Source: Clostridia bacterium
GTDB lineage: Bacteria > Bacillota > Clostridia > Oscillospirales > Acutalibacteraceae
Length of the DNA: 64,000 bases
Direction of reading: 5' to 3'
NCBI GenBank assembly: GCA_024404115.1
Contig: JAKSQM010000001.1
Coordinates: 124,001 to 188,000 of the forward strand
This document shows, one piece after another, positions 1 through 8,109 of the stretch. A program made the position numbers and the translations under genes. Under the pieces are notes generated by a model. That model was not told the origin of the DNA and did not search any database. It saw only the letters and a list, made by a program, of their open reading frames with translations. The first letter of the stretch is position 1. Each line of letters opens with the position of its first letter.

Positions 1-251
1 ATCTTGCACCGCACCACAAGGATTGCGGACTTATGATATACAGCCTTGACAGTCAGGATGTTAATGCAGGCGGTTCAGGTTGTGGATGCTCTGCCAGTGT
101 TTTATGCTCAAAAATAATGAAAGAACTTTGCGAGGGCAAGCTCAACAAAGTTCTTTTTGTGGCAACGGGAGCGTTACTTTCCCAGACATCTGCAATGCAG
201 GGCGAAACAGTGCCGGGGATTGCTCACGGTATTTTGTTTTCTAACCAATAA
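1..251 (+). CDS. spoVAD: Stage V sporulation protein AD, 3' end only
   Basis: The open frame runs in from the left edge (frame from base 3) and ends at TAA 249-251, so only about the last 82 residues are visible. They contain the GGSGCGCSA and LFVATGALLS segments and the PGIAH stretch near the C terminus, which I recognise as the end of SpoVAD, a thiolase-fold protein of the SpoVA channel that takes up dipicolinic acid during spore formation. The rest of the gene and any spoVA neighbours lie outside the window. The stop is directly adjacent to the stop of the convergent gene on the other strand, with no terminator hairpin between them. Confidence 0.9.
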   Translation, partial: LAPHHKDCGLMIYSLDSQDVNAGGSGCGCSASVLCSKIMKELCEGKLNKVLFVATGALLSQTSAMQGETVPGIAHGILFSNQ

Positions 252-926
252 TCAGCGGTATTTTTCCATAAGGCTCTTAAATAAAATCTGCGTTGAGGGC
301 GGTGTGTATGTTATGGCATTTGCACCAGCTCTTATGGTTCTTTCAACAGATTCCTCTGTGCTTCCGCCAGACGCAATTATTGGAACATCGGGGAATTTCT
401 TTCGAATTTTTGCAACGATTTCGGGAGTTTTTGAAGCACCTGCAACATTTATAATTGACGCTCCCGAAGAGAGCCTTGCGGCAATATCGGTGTTTTCATT
501 TACAACAGTGATTATCACAGGAATGTCAACCGCTTTTCTTACTGCACGCAGGTTAAGATTTGATATTGGCGCATTGAGCACAACGCCCATTGCACCTTGA
601 CATTCAACGTCCTTTGCCAGCGCAACGGTGCGGAAGCCTTTTGTTGTGCCACCGCCAACACCGCAAAAAACGGGGACATAAGAGGCTTTGATTAAAGCAT
701 CGCTTATTGCCTGCTGTGGCGTGAACGGATAAACCGCAAAAACCGCATCAGCGTCGCAGTTGCGTATAATTGCAATATCCGTTGTGAAAACAAGCGTTTT
801 AATGCGCCTGCCATAAATTGTGATACCACTGGCTTTGTGTGCGGCTTCGGGCATTTTAAGAATGTTGTGCCTTAATGCACTGTTGATAGTGGGGGCTTTT
901 AATCGGGTAGCTTTTTCGTTATCCAT
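252..926 (-). CDS. Conserved TIM-barrel protein, ThiG/nitronate-monooxygenase-like
   Basis: 224 residues; the ATG at 926 follows a clear AAGGAGG site. The chain reads as a small (beta/alpha)8 barrel: VPVFCGVGGGTTKG in the middle, IPVIITVV and ASIINVAGAS further on, and a phosphate-binding type end, IIASGGSTEES followed by RAGANAITYTPPS. These resemble the IMP-dehydrogenase/nitronate-monooxygenase/ThiG kind of barrel. Close homologues in clostridia are usually labelled only 'hydrolase' or hypothetical; no catalytic residue can be assigned from sequence alone. It is transcribed alone, with its own promoter at 965-993, and converges on spoVAD. Function unknown. Confidence 0.7.
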   Translation of the reverse strand: MDNEKATRLKAPTINSALRHNILKMPEAAHKASGITIYGRRIKTLVFTTDIAIIRNCDADAVFAVYPFTPQQAISDALIKASYVPVFCGVGGGTTKGFRTVALAKDVECQGAMGVVLNAPISNLNLRAVRKAVDIPVIITVVNENTDIAARLSSGASIINVAGASKTPEIVAKIRKKFPDVPIIASGGSTEESVERTIRAGANAITYTPPSTQILFKSLMEKYR

Positions 927-964
927 AAGATCCTCCTTATCGGCAGTAATATTTTATTTTTTAG

Positions 965-993
965 ATTGTAATATGTAAAATTTTTCAAGTCAA
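965..993 (-). promoter_or_regulatory. Sigma-A type promoter for the TIM-barrel gene
   Basis: On the minus strand TTGACT (993-988) and TACAAT (970-965) are separated by 17 bases, about 40 bases before the ATG at 926. The hexamers are seen directly; promoter activity is inferred. Confidence 0.6.
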
Positions 994-1049
994 TATTTTC
1001 GATAATTGTTTAACATTTAATTTACATTTTTTATTAAAGGGTGATTTTT

Positions 1050-1199
1050 TTGAATGAAAGAGGTACTGTAAAATTATTAAAAACCGCAGTGGGAGTTTCA
1101 AAAATTCTTGAGGTGCTTTGCACATTCTCAACGGCGGTAACAGCGGTTTTTGCCATACTGGCTATATGCTCCACCGCAAGAAAATTACACAGCAGATAG
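1050..1199 (+). CDS. Small single-pass membrane protein, 49 aa, unknown
   Basis: A TTG at 1050 lies six bases after AAAGGGTG (1036-1043) and opens a 49-codon frame ending at TAG 1197-1199. The product has a basic N terminus (MNERGTVKLLK) and one hydrophobic helix at about residues 17-41 (ILEVLCTF through AVFAILAIC), then a short basic tail. It is too short for standard gene calls. The stop is followed after two bases by a repeat element that abuts stop codons at its two other sites here, which mildly supports the frame. No family is recognised. Confidence 0.5.
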   Translation: MNERGTVKLLKTAVGVSKILEVLCTFSTAVTAVFAILAICSTARKLHSR

Positions 1200-1201
1200 A
1201 T

Positions 1202-1238
1202 GGGACTGCCGCCTTTAGCGCAGACCGAAAAACAAAAT
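1202..1238 (+). repeat. Short inverted-repeat element, copy A (one end only)
   Basis: The sequence from GGGACTGCCGCC through TTTAGCGCAGACCGAAAA matches the left ends of copies at 25091 and 43705. The opposite end (CTAAATTCGAC) is not found here, so this copy is truncated or diverged and its right boundary is arbitrary. It starts two bases after the stop of the small membrane protein gene. Confidence 0.55.
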
Positions 1239-1252
1239 AGAGATAAAAGTAA

Positions 1253-1300
1253 AAGGGATTTAAGGTTAACCTAAGCACAGGTTTAAACTTTAAATCCCTT
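1253..1300. terminator. Hairpin between small gene and GH43, likely bidirectional terminator
   Basis: AAGGGATTTAA (1253-1263) and TTAAATCCCTT (1290-1300) are perfect inverted repeats. They are followed on the plus strand by ATTTTAAT and on the minus strand by a weaker T-rich stretch. The hairpin is positioned to end both the small plus-strand gene and the minus-strand GH43 gene. Confidence 0.6.
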
Positions 1301-1362
1301 ATTTTAATATAAATCATTAAATAACCTTTGTTTTTCTAAGCGTTTTTTACTTATTTACTTAC

Positions 1363-2391
1363 TTATTTAATTATTAAATCCGCAACAAAATTATAAACCT
1401 TGGTGAAGAACGATTGAAATTTATCTTTCGCAGTTTTTTCTTCAATTAGTTCAATTGAATATCCGCAGTCTTTAACTGGCAAAAACAAAGCAGTTGTCAT
1501 GCTTATTGATGAATCATTCGGCGAATGGATAGACATCATAAGCTGACCGTCATTTCTGTAAAATAACATTCCGTGTCCGCCGTCAAAAATATGAGCATCA
1601 TTTTTCTTGTAAAGTGCAAATGGTTCGTGAATCCATCTGCCGTCAATTTTGCCGTTGGAGCTATAAGCAAGACCAACTGCATAACCGCCAGACTTCGCAC
1701 TGTTTGACCACAGCATCATAAGCTTGCCTTCGCTTGTTTTATAAATAAAAGGCCCGTCGGTTACACGGCTGTCTGTCCATAAATGCCCGTCGGCTCTGAA
1801 AATCTCTTTAGGCTCGCCCATTCTGAATGAAAGGTCGTCGCTTAGTTTTGACACCGCCATTGTGCCGATTTCGTCCTTATTTGAAGTCCATTCATTTACA
1901 TAAATTATCCATGGCTGACCCTCATCGTCAACATAAAGTGTGCCGTCAATGCAATCACGATATTTCGGTGTAATATGACCGTTACTGTGAAGTGTAAACG
2001 GGCCTAATGGATTGTCCGCTTTAAAAACAGCCGTTCCTCTGTGCTGTGTAACAGAAGAATAATATGTTGCAAAAAGATAGAAGTTCCCGTTGTAATAATG
2101 ACATTCGGGTGCCCAGAAATCTTTTATGCCGTCAAAATCCTTTTCGTTTGAGGCAGAGAAAACCTCGTAAGGTCCTGACCAATTATTAAGGTTATCACTT
2201 ACATAACAGCCGTAGCCAGCGCCTGCCGCCCCTGTGCCGTACATATAATATTTTCCCTCAAATGTGAGAATAAACGGATCTCTGATAAAAATATCCTGCG
2301 TAGCTTTTGTGTTGCTTTCAGCAGATGCAACAGAAGAAAAATTAAGCATAAAAATAACCACCGTGAGAATTATTGAAAGAATCTTTTTCAT
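1363..2391 (-). CDS. Secreted glycoside hydrolase family 43 protein
   Basis: GH43 enzymes are five-bladed beta-propellers that cleave arabinose- or xylose-type linkages in plant polysaccharides. The ATG at 2391 follows AGGAGGATGTTT and opens directly with a signal peptide (MKKILSIILTVVIFML through ASA), so the upstream in-frame extension is rejected; mature start is near residue 25. Visible are the general-base motif RDPFIL, the second Asp region (CIDGTLYVDDEG) and a TDGPFIY segment where the acid residue is expected. Most GH43 proteins have EGP there, so this is a DGP variant. About 342 residues, a lone catalytic domain with a short charged C-terminal extension. Substrate cannot be assigned; arabinan or arabinoxylan fragments are the family norm. 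Confidence 0.85.
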   Translation of the reverse strand: MKKILSIILTVVIFMLNFSSVASAESNTKATQDIFIRDPFILTFEGKYYMYGTGAAGAGYGCYVSDNLNNWSGPYEVFSASNEKDFDGIKDFWAPECHYYNGNFYLFATYYSSVTQHRGTAVFKADNPLGPFTLHSNGHITPKYRDCIDGTLYVDDEGQPWIIYVNEWTSNKDEIGTMAVSKLSDDLSFRMGEPKEIFRADGHLWTDSRVTDGPFIYKTSEGKLMMLWSNSAKSGGYAVGLAYSSNGKIDGRWIHEPFALYKKNDAHIFDGGHGMLFYRNDGQLMMSIHSPNDSSISMTTALFLPVKDCGYSIELIEEKTAKDKFQSFFTKVYNFVADLIIK

Positions 2392-2473
2392 AAACATCCT
2401 CCTTTTTAAAGAGCTTACCATAAAATCCTCTTTAAGTAAAGATGTTAATTTTCTCACGGTAATTTTTTAGTTT

Positions 2474-3310
2474 TTATTTGCCTTTTGAGTTAAGTGAGCC
2501 CATATCAATCAGCGAGCTTGAATTGCCTGTAACCTGAGGAAGTATGCCGTTCCACTTATCAATCTTGTTGTATTCGATAATTTTATCTGTCAGTGATTTA
2601 TTAAGTGTGTTGTTTGCGTCAGCCTCAGCATCTGCCTTGATTTTGATTGTTTCAGCCTCTGCTTCTGCGTTTGTGATGGCTGTCTGCTTCTCTGTTTCAG
2701 CTTTAAGAAGCTTCTGCTGTGCTACCTGTTTCTCTTCAATAGCGGTGATGAATGCCTCTGAAAAATCGAAGTTGATGATGTTCACATCTGTTACATAAAG
2801 TCCGATGTCGTTGAGCTTTTCGTTAAGTCCCTTTACAAGTCCCTCTGAAATCAAAGCTCTGTTTGTAACGCTTTCTTCTGCTGTGTATTTTGCGGTGATT
2901 GCTTTAAGCACCTCGTTGATTGCAGGTGTTACAAGCACTGTTTCATAGTCTGCACCGATGTTTTTATAAATGCTGTATGATTTGCTTGAATCAACTCTGT
3001 AGTTCACTGCAAGGGTTGTTGTAACTGTCTGCAAGTCCTTTGAGAATGCTTCTGTTTCAACCTCTAATTTTAAAATTCTGTTGTCGATTTTAACAACCTG
3101 CTGAACAAAAGGTGCTTTCACATGGATGCCTTCCTGAAGCGTTGAGTTTTTAACCTTGCCGAGGGTTACTATAACGCCAGTATGACCGGGCTCAACGATT
3201 GAAAAGCAGTTAACTGCAACTATGATTACCGCTATCACTGCGATAATTGCGGGGATGAATTTTTTAAAATTAAATTTGTTGCCAACATCAATAACATTAT
3301 TATTTCTCAT
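2474..3310 (-). CDS. Prohibitin-like SPFH/Band 7 membrane protein
   Basis: 278 residues; AAGGAGAACAG precedes the ATG. One membrane helix (FIPAIIAVIAVIIVAVNCF, about residues 17-35) is followed by an SPFH domain beginning IVEPGHTGVIVTLGKV and containing EGIHVKAPF, then a long Glu/Ala/Lys-rich coiled coil (about 190-245, AETEKQTAITNAEAEAE) typical of prohibitins, which assemble into membrane rings. The start lies 12 bases after the end of the DUF1836 gene, so the two are probably cotranscribed. A second SPFH protein of the paraslipin type is encoded at 34631. Its specific role is unknown. Confidence 0.85.
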   Translation of the reverse strand: MRNNNVIDVGNKFNFKKFIPAIIAVIAVIIVAVNCFSIVEPGHTGVIVTLGKVKNSTLQEGIHVKAPFVQQVVKIDNRILKLEVETEAFSKDLQTVTTTLAVNYRVDSSKSYSIYKNIGADYETVLVTPAINEVLKAITAKYTAEESVTNRALISEGLVKGLNEKLNDIGLYVTDVNIINFDFSEAFITAIEEKQVAQQKLLKAETEKQTAITNAEAEAETIKIKADAEADANNTLNKSLTDKIIEYNKIDKWNGILPQVTGNSSSLIDMGSLNSKGK

Positions 3311-3322
3311 ATCTGTTCTCCT

Positions 3323-3892
3323 TTACTTTTCTGAAAGTTCCTTGATTTTATTAAAATATCCGTCAGCCTCCTGCTTGAGCTTGCCAGACATATATGTGCT
3401 GACCATTGTAAGCAAAGCCAGCGTCAGCCTTTCTTTTGCTCCGCTGTCGGGGCCTGTATATTCAGAAATGGTTCTTTCTATAATTTCTTTTGCTTCAGTG
3501 TGGAATGTGCCCTGTGAATCCATACATCGAATGATTTCACAGAAATATTCATACAAAGCTTCTTCTGAAATAATATCGTCGCTTTCGTCATCTGCACTTC
3601 CGTTAACCATTTTCATAAGCTCGCCGATTCTGTCAATCTGCATACATTCACGCAAAGAGGATATAAGCAGAATTCTTGCCAGCTGCCTTGAAAAATATTT
3701 TTTGTTAATGGGATGTGCAACAAAGCCCCTTTTGACCCAATTCTGAATTGTTGATGGGCTAAGCCCCGTAATGCTGCAAACCTGACCTAATGTTAAGCCC
3801 TTGGCGGCTGTTATCATAGGCTTGAAAACAGAGAATATTCCGCTTTCGTCAGAGTAGTGCAGTACAGTGCCTGGTATGAGCTTTTCCTGCAT
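3323..3892 (-). CDS. DUF1836 family protein with MerR-like helix-turn-helix
   Basis: 189 residues from the ATG at 3892, which sits eight bases after AAGGAGG; an in-frame GTG at 3901 overlaps that ribosome site and is rejected. The segment at about residues 35-70 (GLTLGQVCSITGLSPSTIQNWVKRG, given here only as a landmark starting at GLTLGQ) is a MerR-like helix-turn-helix, followed by SRQLARILLISSLRECMQ and an acidic linker. This is the DUF1836 pattern common in Firmicutes. A DNA-binding regulatory role is inferred. It precedes the SPFH gene in a two-gene operon and is divergent from the glycerol-linked operon. Confidence 0.75.
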   Translation of the reverse strand: MQEKLIPGTVLHYSDESGIFSVFKPMITAAKGLTLGQVCSITGLSPSTIQNWVKRGFVAHPINKKYFSRQLARILLISSLRECMQIDRIGELMKMVNGSADDESDDIISEEALYEYFCEIIRCMDSQGTFHTEAKEIIERTISEYTGPDSGAKERLTLALLTMVSTYMSGKLKQEADGYFNKIKELSEK

Positions 3893-4013
3893 TATCCTCA
3901 CCTCCTTGAGTTTACCTGATTATATCACAGGTTCATATGACTGTCAAGTGCTTTTTGACAAAATTTTGACAAAAATTTTTTTGCACATATTTTCTGTAAT
4001 TGAACTATTTCTC

Positions 4014-4042
4014 TTGAAAAAGAAAAAATAGTGTGATAGAAT
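4014..4042 (+). promoter_or_regulatory. Promoter of the channel/glycerol-3-phosphate operon
   Basis: TTGAAA (4014-4019) and TAGAAT (4037-4042) are separated by 17 bases, in an AT-rich region about 60 bases before the channel gene. It lies in the divergent region shared with the DUF1836 gene. No operator palindrome is obvious. Confidence 0.5.
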
Positions 4043-4100
4043 TTTTTCAGAGTTTATATTTAATCCGAACTCATAAAAAATTTTTTAGGAGGATGTTATT

Positions 4101-4763
4101 ATGTCATCAATCAAAAAGTATGTTGCAGAGTTTATCGGCACATTCGTGCTCGTTTTCTTCGCTTGCGGAACAGCAGCTATGGTAGGCTGTGATACACCTG
4201 CAGGTTATCTTGCAACAGCAATCGCATTCGGCCTTGTTATCGTTGCTATGGCTTATTCAATCGGCAATGTTTCAGGCTGCCACATCAACCCCGCAGTTTC
4301 AATTGCAATGCTCGTTAGCGGCAAATTGAGCTTCAAAGATTTCATCGGCTATGTTTTAGCTCAGTTCGCTGGTGCAACAGCTGGCGCAGCTGCTCTTATG
4401 GCTTTTGCAGGCAAAGACAGCGGCCTTGGCACAAACGCTCTTTTCGAGGGCAAAATCGTAGCTTCACTTGTTATTGAAGTTATCCTTACATTCGTATTTG
4501 TTCTTGCAATCCTTGGTGTTACATCAAAGATTGAAAACAGCTCAGTTGCAGGCATCGTAATCGGCCTTTCACTGACACTTGTTCACCTTCTTGGTATTTC
4601 TTTCACAGGCACATCTGTTAACCCTGCAAGAAGCTTTGGCCCCGCTCTCTTTGTTGGCGGCGAAGCACTTTCAACAGTATGGGTATTCATCGTAGCTCCC
4701 CTTGTTGGCGGCGTACTTGCAGCACTTGTTTATAAGTTCCTTGATTCAAAAAAGGCTGAATAA
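4101..4763 (+). CDS. MIP family channel (aquaporin type)
   Basis: 220 residues, six membrane helices, start after TTAGGAGGATG. Both pore loops are present: CHINPAVS (about residues 59-66) and TSVNPARSFGPAL (about 173-185). In glycerol facilitators the residue after the second NPAR is normally Asp; here it is Ser followed by FGPA, the aquaporin (AqpZ-like) signature. It begins 36 bases before the first gene of the glycerol-3-phosphate oxidation operon, so a role in glycerol entry is possible from context, but the motif favours water or a broader substrate range. It appears to be the first gene of the operon. Confidence 0.88.
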   Translation: MSSIKKYVAEFIGTFVLVFFACGTAAMVGCDTPAGYLATAIAFGLVIVAMAYSIGNVSGCHINPAVSIAMLVSGKLSFKDFIGYVLAQFAGATAGAAALMAFAGKDSGLGTNALFEGKIVASLVIEVILTFVFVLAILGVTSKIENSSVAGIVIGLSLTLVHLLGISFTGTSVNPARSFGPALFVGGEALSTVWVFIVAPLVGGVLAALVYKFLDSKKAE

Positions 4764-4799
4764 GATAAAAATAATTTAAAATATAAAGGATGATATTGT

Positions 4800-6236
4800 A
4801 TGCAGTTTGATGTTGCAATAATCGGCGCAGGCGTCAGCGGCGCACTTACAGCAAGAGAACTGAGCCGTTACAACATGCAAGTTGCTCTTATTGAAAAGGG
4901 CAGCGATGTTGCAGTTGGCTCAACAAAAGCTAACAGTGCTATCGTTCACGCAGGCTTTGATGCCGAGAATGGCACGCTTAAGGCAAAACTCAATGTTGAG
5001 GGAACAGCTCTTATGCCACAGGTTTGCAAAGAGCTTAATGTACCTTACAAAAACATCGGCTCACTTGTTGTTGCATATTCTGAAAAAGAAATGCAGACAG
5101 TGCAGACTCTTTATGAAAGAGGCGTTAATAACGGCGTACCTGATATGCGTGTTATTGATAAGGCAGAGCTTAAAGAGCTTGAACCTATGATTTCTGACCT
5201 TGCAGTTGGTGCATTATGGGCACCCTCAGCAGGTATTGTATGCCCATATGAGCTGACTATCGCTGCGGCAGTTAACGCTGCCGAAAACGGTGTTGGATTC
5301 TTCCGTAACTGTGAAGTTAAAGGCATTGAAGATGACGGTGAATATTTCACTCTCGACACAGCACAGGGCGAAATTAAAGCTAAATATGTTATCAATGCGG
5401 CTGGTGTTTATTCAGACACTGTTGCACGCATGATTGGCGATGACAGCTTCAACATAATCCCCAGAAAGGGCGAATATTACCTGCTTGATAAGAGCGAATG
5501 CTCAAAGGTTAAGCACACTGTTTTTGTATGCCCCACAGAGATGGGCAAGGGCATTCTTCTTTCTCCAACAGTTGACGGCAATGTGCTTGCAGGCCCCACA
5601 TCAATTGATATTGAAGAGAAAGATGATGTTGATACAACAGCCGCTGGACTTAAGCTTGTCAGCGACAATGCACCAAAATCAATCCCCACAATCAATCTTC
5701 GCAATTCAATCACTTCTTTCACAGGCATCCGTGCTCATACAGACCGTAAGGATAACGACTTTGTTATCGGTCAGAGTGAAAAGAACGCAAGATTCATCAA
5801 TGTTGCAGGTATTGAGTCCCCTGGTCTTTCATCTGCTCCTGCAATCGGCAAATATGTTGCTGATATTGTTCTTTCTCTCTTCCCCTGTGAAAAGAAAGCA
5901 GATTTCAACCCCGAAAGACCTGCTCCTGTTCGTTTCCGTGAAATGAGCACAGAGGAGCGCAAGGCTCTTATTGAAAAAGATAAACGCTACGGCCGTATCA
6001 TCTGCCGCTGTGAAACAGTTACAGAGGGCGAAATTATTGACGCTATTCAGGGTCCTGTTGGCGCAATTGATATGGACGGCGTTAAGAGAAGAACAAGAGC
6101 TGGTATGGGTCGCTGCCAGAGCGGTTTCTGCGGCTCAAAGGTTGTTGAAATCCTTGCCCGTGAGCTTGGTAAGAACGTTAATGACATCACCAAGTACGGC
6201 GGAGAATCAAAAATAATTTATGAAAGGACGAAATGA
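4800..6236 (+). CDS. FAD-dependent glycerol-3-phosphate dehydrogenase-like protein with C-terminal BFD [2Fe-2S] domain
   Basis: 478 residues. N-terminal FAD-binding Rossmann motif IIGAGVSGALTARE, then a DAO-type domain containing AAGVYSDTVARM and FTGIRAHT. The C terminus carries a BFD-like cluster domain with CRCETVTEGE (about 398-407) and GRCQSGFCG (about 435-443), giving the four cysteines for a [2Fe-2S] centre. This is the GlpA-like layout of Firmicutes, where it works with a second flavoprotein and a DUF1667 protein, both of which follow immediately. Together they would oxidise glycerol-3-phosphate to dihydroxyacetone phosphate. No glycerol kinase is nearby, so the substrate may come from lipid turnover. 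Confidence 0.85.
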   Translation: MQFDVAIIGAGVSGALTARELSRYNMQVALIEKGSDVAVGSTKANSAIVHAGFDAENGTLKAKLNVEGTALMPQVCKELNVPYKNIGSLVVAYSEKEMQTVQTLYERGVNNGVPDMRVIDKAELKELEPMISDLAVGALWAPSAGIVCPYELTIAAAVNAAENGVGFFRNCEVKGIEDDGEYFTLDTAQGEIKAKYVINAAGVYSDTVARMIGDDSFNIIPRKGEYYLLDKSECSKVKHTVFVCPTEMGKGILLSPTVDGNVLAGPTSIDIEEKDDVDTTAAGLKLVSDNAPKSIPTINLRNSITSFTGIRAHTDRKDNDFVIGQSEKNARFINVAGIESPGLSSAPAIGKYVADIVLSLFPCEKKADFNPERPAPVRFREMSTEERKALIEKDKRYGRIICRCETVTEGEIIDAIQGPVGAIDMDGVKRRTRAGMGRCQSGFCGSKVVEILARELGKNVNDITKYGGESKIIYERTK

Positions 6237-6246
6237 GGTGGCTTCT

Positions 6247-7500
6247 ATGTTAAATTATGATTTAGCTGTTATCGGCGGCGGTCCTGCAGGTATGGCTGCG
6301 GCACTTGAAGCAAAAGAGAACGGCGTTGAAAAAATAATCATCCTTGAAAGAGCCGCTACCCTCGGCGGAATACTTGAACAGTGTATTCACGCAGGTTTCG
6401 GACTTCATTATTTCAAAGAGGAGCTTTCAGGCCCCGAATATGCTTATCGCTTTATCGAAAAGGTTAAGGCAACAGATATTGATGTTAAGGTTGACACAAT
6501 GGTTCTCACAATTGAAGAGGGCAACAAAATCACCGCAACCAATAATGTTGACGGACTTATCGAAATCAGCGCAAAGGCAATCGTTCTTGCAATGGGTTGC
6601 CGTGAAAGACCAAGAGGAGCTATCAATATTGCAGGCAGCCGCTGCTCAGGTATTATGACAGCAGGCACAGCTCAGAAATATGTTAATATTGACGGCTATA
6701 TGCCTGGTCATAAAATCGTTATCCTCGGCTCAGGCGACATCGGTCTTATTATGGCAAGACGTATGTCCCTTGAGGGCGCAAAGGTTCAGATGGTTTGCGA
6801 GCTTCAGCCCTATTCAAACGGACTTACAAGAAATATTGTTCAGTGCCTTGATGATATGGGTATTCCCCTTAAATTAAGCTGCACAGTTGTTGCAACACAC
6901 GGTAAAGAACGCCTTGAGGGCGTTACAATTGCCGATGTTGACGAAAAGCTTTGCCCCATCCCGGGCACAGAGAGATTTGTTGAGTGCGATACTCTTCTTC
7001 TTTCAATCGGTCTTATCCCCGAAAACGAGCTTACAAGAATGGCAGGCATCGACCTTGACAGAGTTACAAACGGTGCTGTTGTTGATGAATACCGCCAGAC
7101 AAGCAAAGAGGGCGTATTTGCCTGCGGTAACGTTCTTCAGGTGCATGACCTTGTTGACTATGTTACTATCGAAAGTAAGCTTGCAGGTAAAGGTGCTGCA
7201 AAATATATTAAGGGCGAAAGCGAAAAGGGCGAATATATTGAAACACAGGGAATCAACGGTGTAAGATATATCGTTCCGCAGAAAATCAATTCAAAAACAG
7301 ACGATGATGTTAATCTTTATTTCCGTGTCGGCTCTGTTTATAAGGGAGCAAAAATCGTTGTAACTTGCGGCGATAAGGTTATTCTTTCAAAGAAAAGACC
7401 AAGAATGTGCCCCAGCGAAATGGAAACCGTTACAATCAAGAAAGATGTTATCGAGTCAATTCCCGCAGGCGAGAAGCTTACGGTAAGGGTGGAGGAATAA
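6247..7500 (+). CDS. FAD/NAD(P)-dependent oxidoreductase of the glycerol-3-phosphate operon (GlpB-like position)
   Basis: 417 residues from the ATG at 6247, preceded by GAGGTGG; an upstream in-frame ATG at 6220 overlaps the previous gene and has no ribosome site. Two dinucleotide folds are visible: AVIGGGPAGMAAALEA for FAD near the start and IVILGSGDIGLIMARR (about 160-175) for NAD(P)H. GVFACGNVLQVHDLVD near residue 293 is the pyridine-nucleotide-disulfide-oxidoreductase type C-terminal FAD contact. The gene sits between the GlpA-like and DUF1667 genes and probably passes electrons from the dehydrogenase to a soluble acceptor; that acceptor is not known. Confidence 0.85.
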   Translation: MLNYDLAVIGGGPAGMAAALEAKENGVEKIIILERAATLGGILEQCIHAGFGLHYFKEELSGPEYAYRFIEKVKATDIDVKVDTMVLTIEEGNKITATNNVDGLIEISAKAIVLAMGCRERPRGAINIAGSRCSGIMTAGTAQKYVNIDGYMPGHKIVILGSGDIGLIMARRMSLEGAKVQMVCELQPYSNGLTRNIVQCLDDMGIPLKLSCTVVATHGKERLEGVTIADVDEKLCPIPGTERFVECDTLLLSIGLIPENELTRMAGIDLDRVTNGAVVDEYRQTSKEGVFACGNVLQVHDLVDYVTIESKLAGKGAAKYIKGESEKGEYIETQGINGVRYIVPQKINSKTDDDVNLYFRVGSVYKGAKIVVTCGDKVILSKKRPRMCPSEMETVTIKKDVIESIPAGEKLTVRVEE

Positions 7501-7503
7501 GTG

Positions 7504-7860
7504 ATGATAAAGAATATTATTTGTGTATCCTGCCCTATGGGCTGCCCCATCACTGTTGAGCTTTCAGATAGTGGCGAGGTTATCAATGTTACAGGCAACA
7601 CCTGCCCCAGAGGTAAGGCATATGCCATTACAGAGTGCACCGCACCCACAAGAATGCTCACATCAACAGTTAAGGTAAACGGCGGCAGAACAGCTATGGT
7701 GCCCGTTAAAACATCCAAGCCCATCCCCAAGGGAATGATGTTTGATATTATGAAAGAGATTAACTCTGTTGAGGTTAATTCTCCTGTTGCAATCGGTCAG
7801 GTTATTATTGAGAATGTGCTTGATACAGGCGCAGATGTAATCGCAACAAACGAAGACTGA
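7504..7860 (+). CDS. DUF1667 protein, third subunit of glycerol-3-phosphate dehydrogenase module
   Basis: 118 residues from the ATG at 7504 (GGAGG eight bases upstream); an adjacent in-frame GTG at 7501 is an equally close alternative. The N terminus has a CVSCPMGC cysteine cluster and a further NTCPRGKAYA, four cysteines arranged like an iron-sulfur or metal site. The family is nearly always found directly after the two flavoproteins seen here and is thought to complete their electron-transfer complex. The C-terminal half (ITECTAPTRMLTST onward) is the conserved DUF1667 portion. Last of the metabolic genes in the operon. Confidence 0.85.
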   Translation: MIKNIICVSCPMGCPITVELSDSGEVINVTGNTCPRGKAYAITECTAPTRMLTSTVKVNGGRTAMVPVKTSKPIPKGMMFDIMKEINSVEVNSPVAIGQVIIENVLDTGADVIATNED

Positions 7861-7913
7861 TAAATAGAATACGATGAGATTTTGACAAATCAGAATTTGA
7901 CGGAGGAAAATGA

Positions 7914-8105
7914 ATGATGGATAAAAAGAATACGATGTTGTGGAGTTTTAGTCTCCTTATAATTTCTATTGTAACGGTTATTTGGGGAGTTTGTAACATA
8001 GCTGGAATAGAATTACCTGATGTAGCGGTTAGAATTATGGGAGTAATAGATATTTGTGCAATACCTGTTTTGGTATATACTTCTATAAAGAAAAAGGGAA
8101 GATAA
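7914..8105 (+). CDS. Small two-helix membrane protein, unknown
   Basis: 63 residues; the ATG at 7914 follows CGGAGG at seven bases. Two hydrophobic helices are clear: MLWSFSLLIISIVTVIWGVC (about 8-27) and a second around IMGVIDICAIPVLVYTSI (about 41-58), ending in the basic KKKGR. It lies 53 bases after the DUF1667 gene and could be read through from that operon. No family recognised. Its AT-rich codon use differs slightly from the metabolic genes upstream. Confidence 0.6.
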   Translation: MMDKKNTMLWSFSLLIISIVTVIWGVCNIAGIELPDVAVRIMGVIDICAIPVLVYTSIKKKGR

Positions 8106-8109
8106 ATCC

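Noticed and set aside
3222-3746. 174-codon plus-strand frame opposite the DUF1836 and SPFH genes
   Set aside because: Antisense shadow of two recognised families; no ribosome site.
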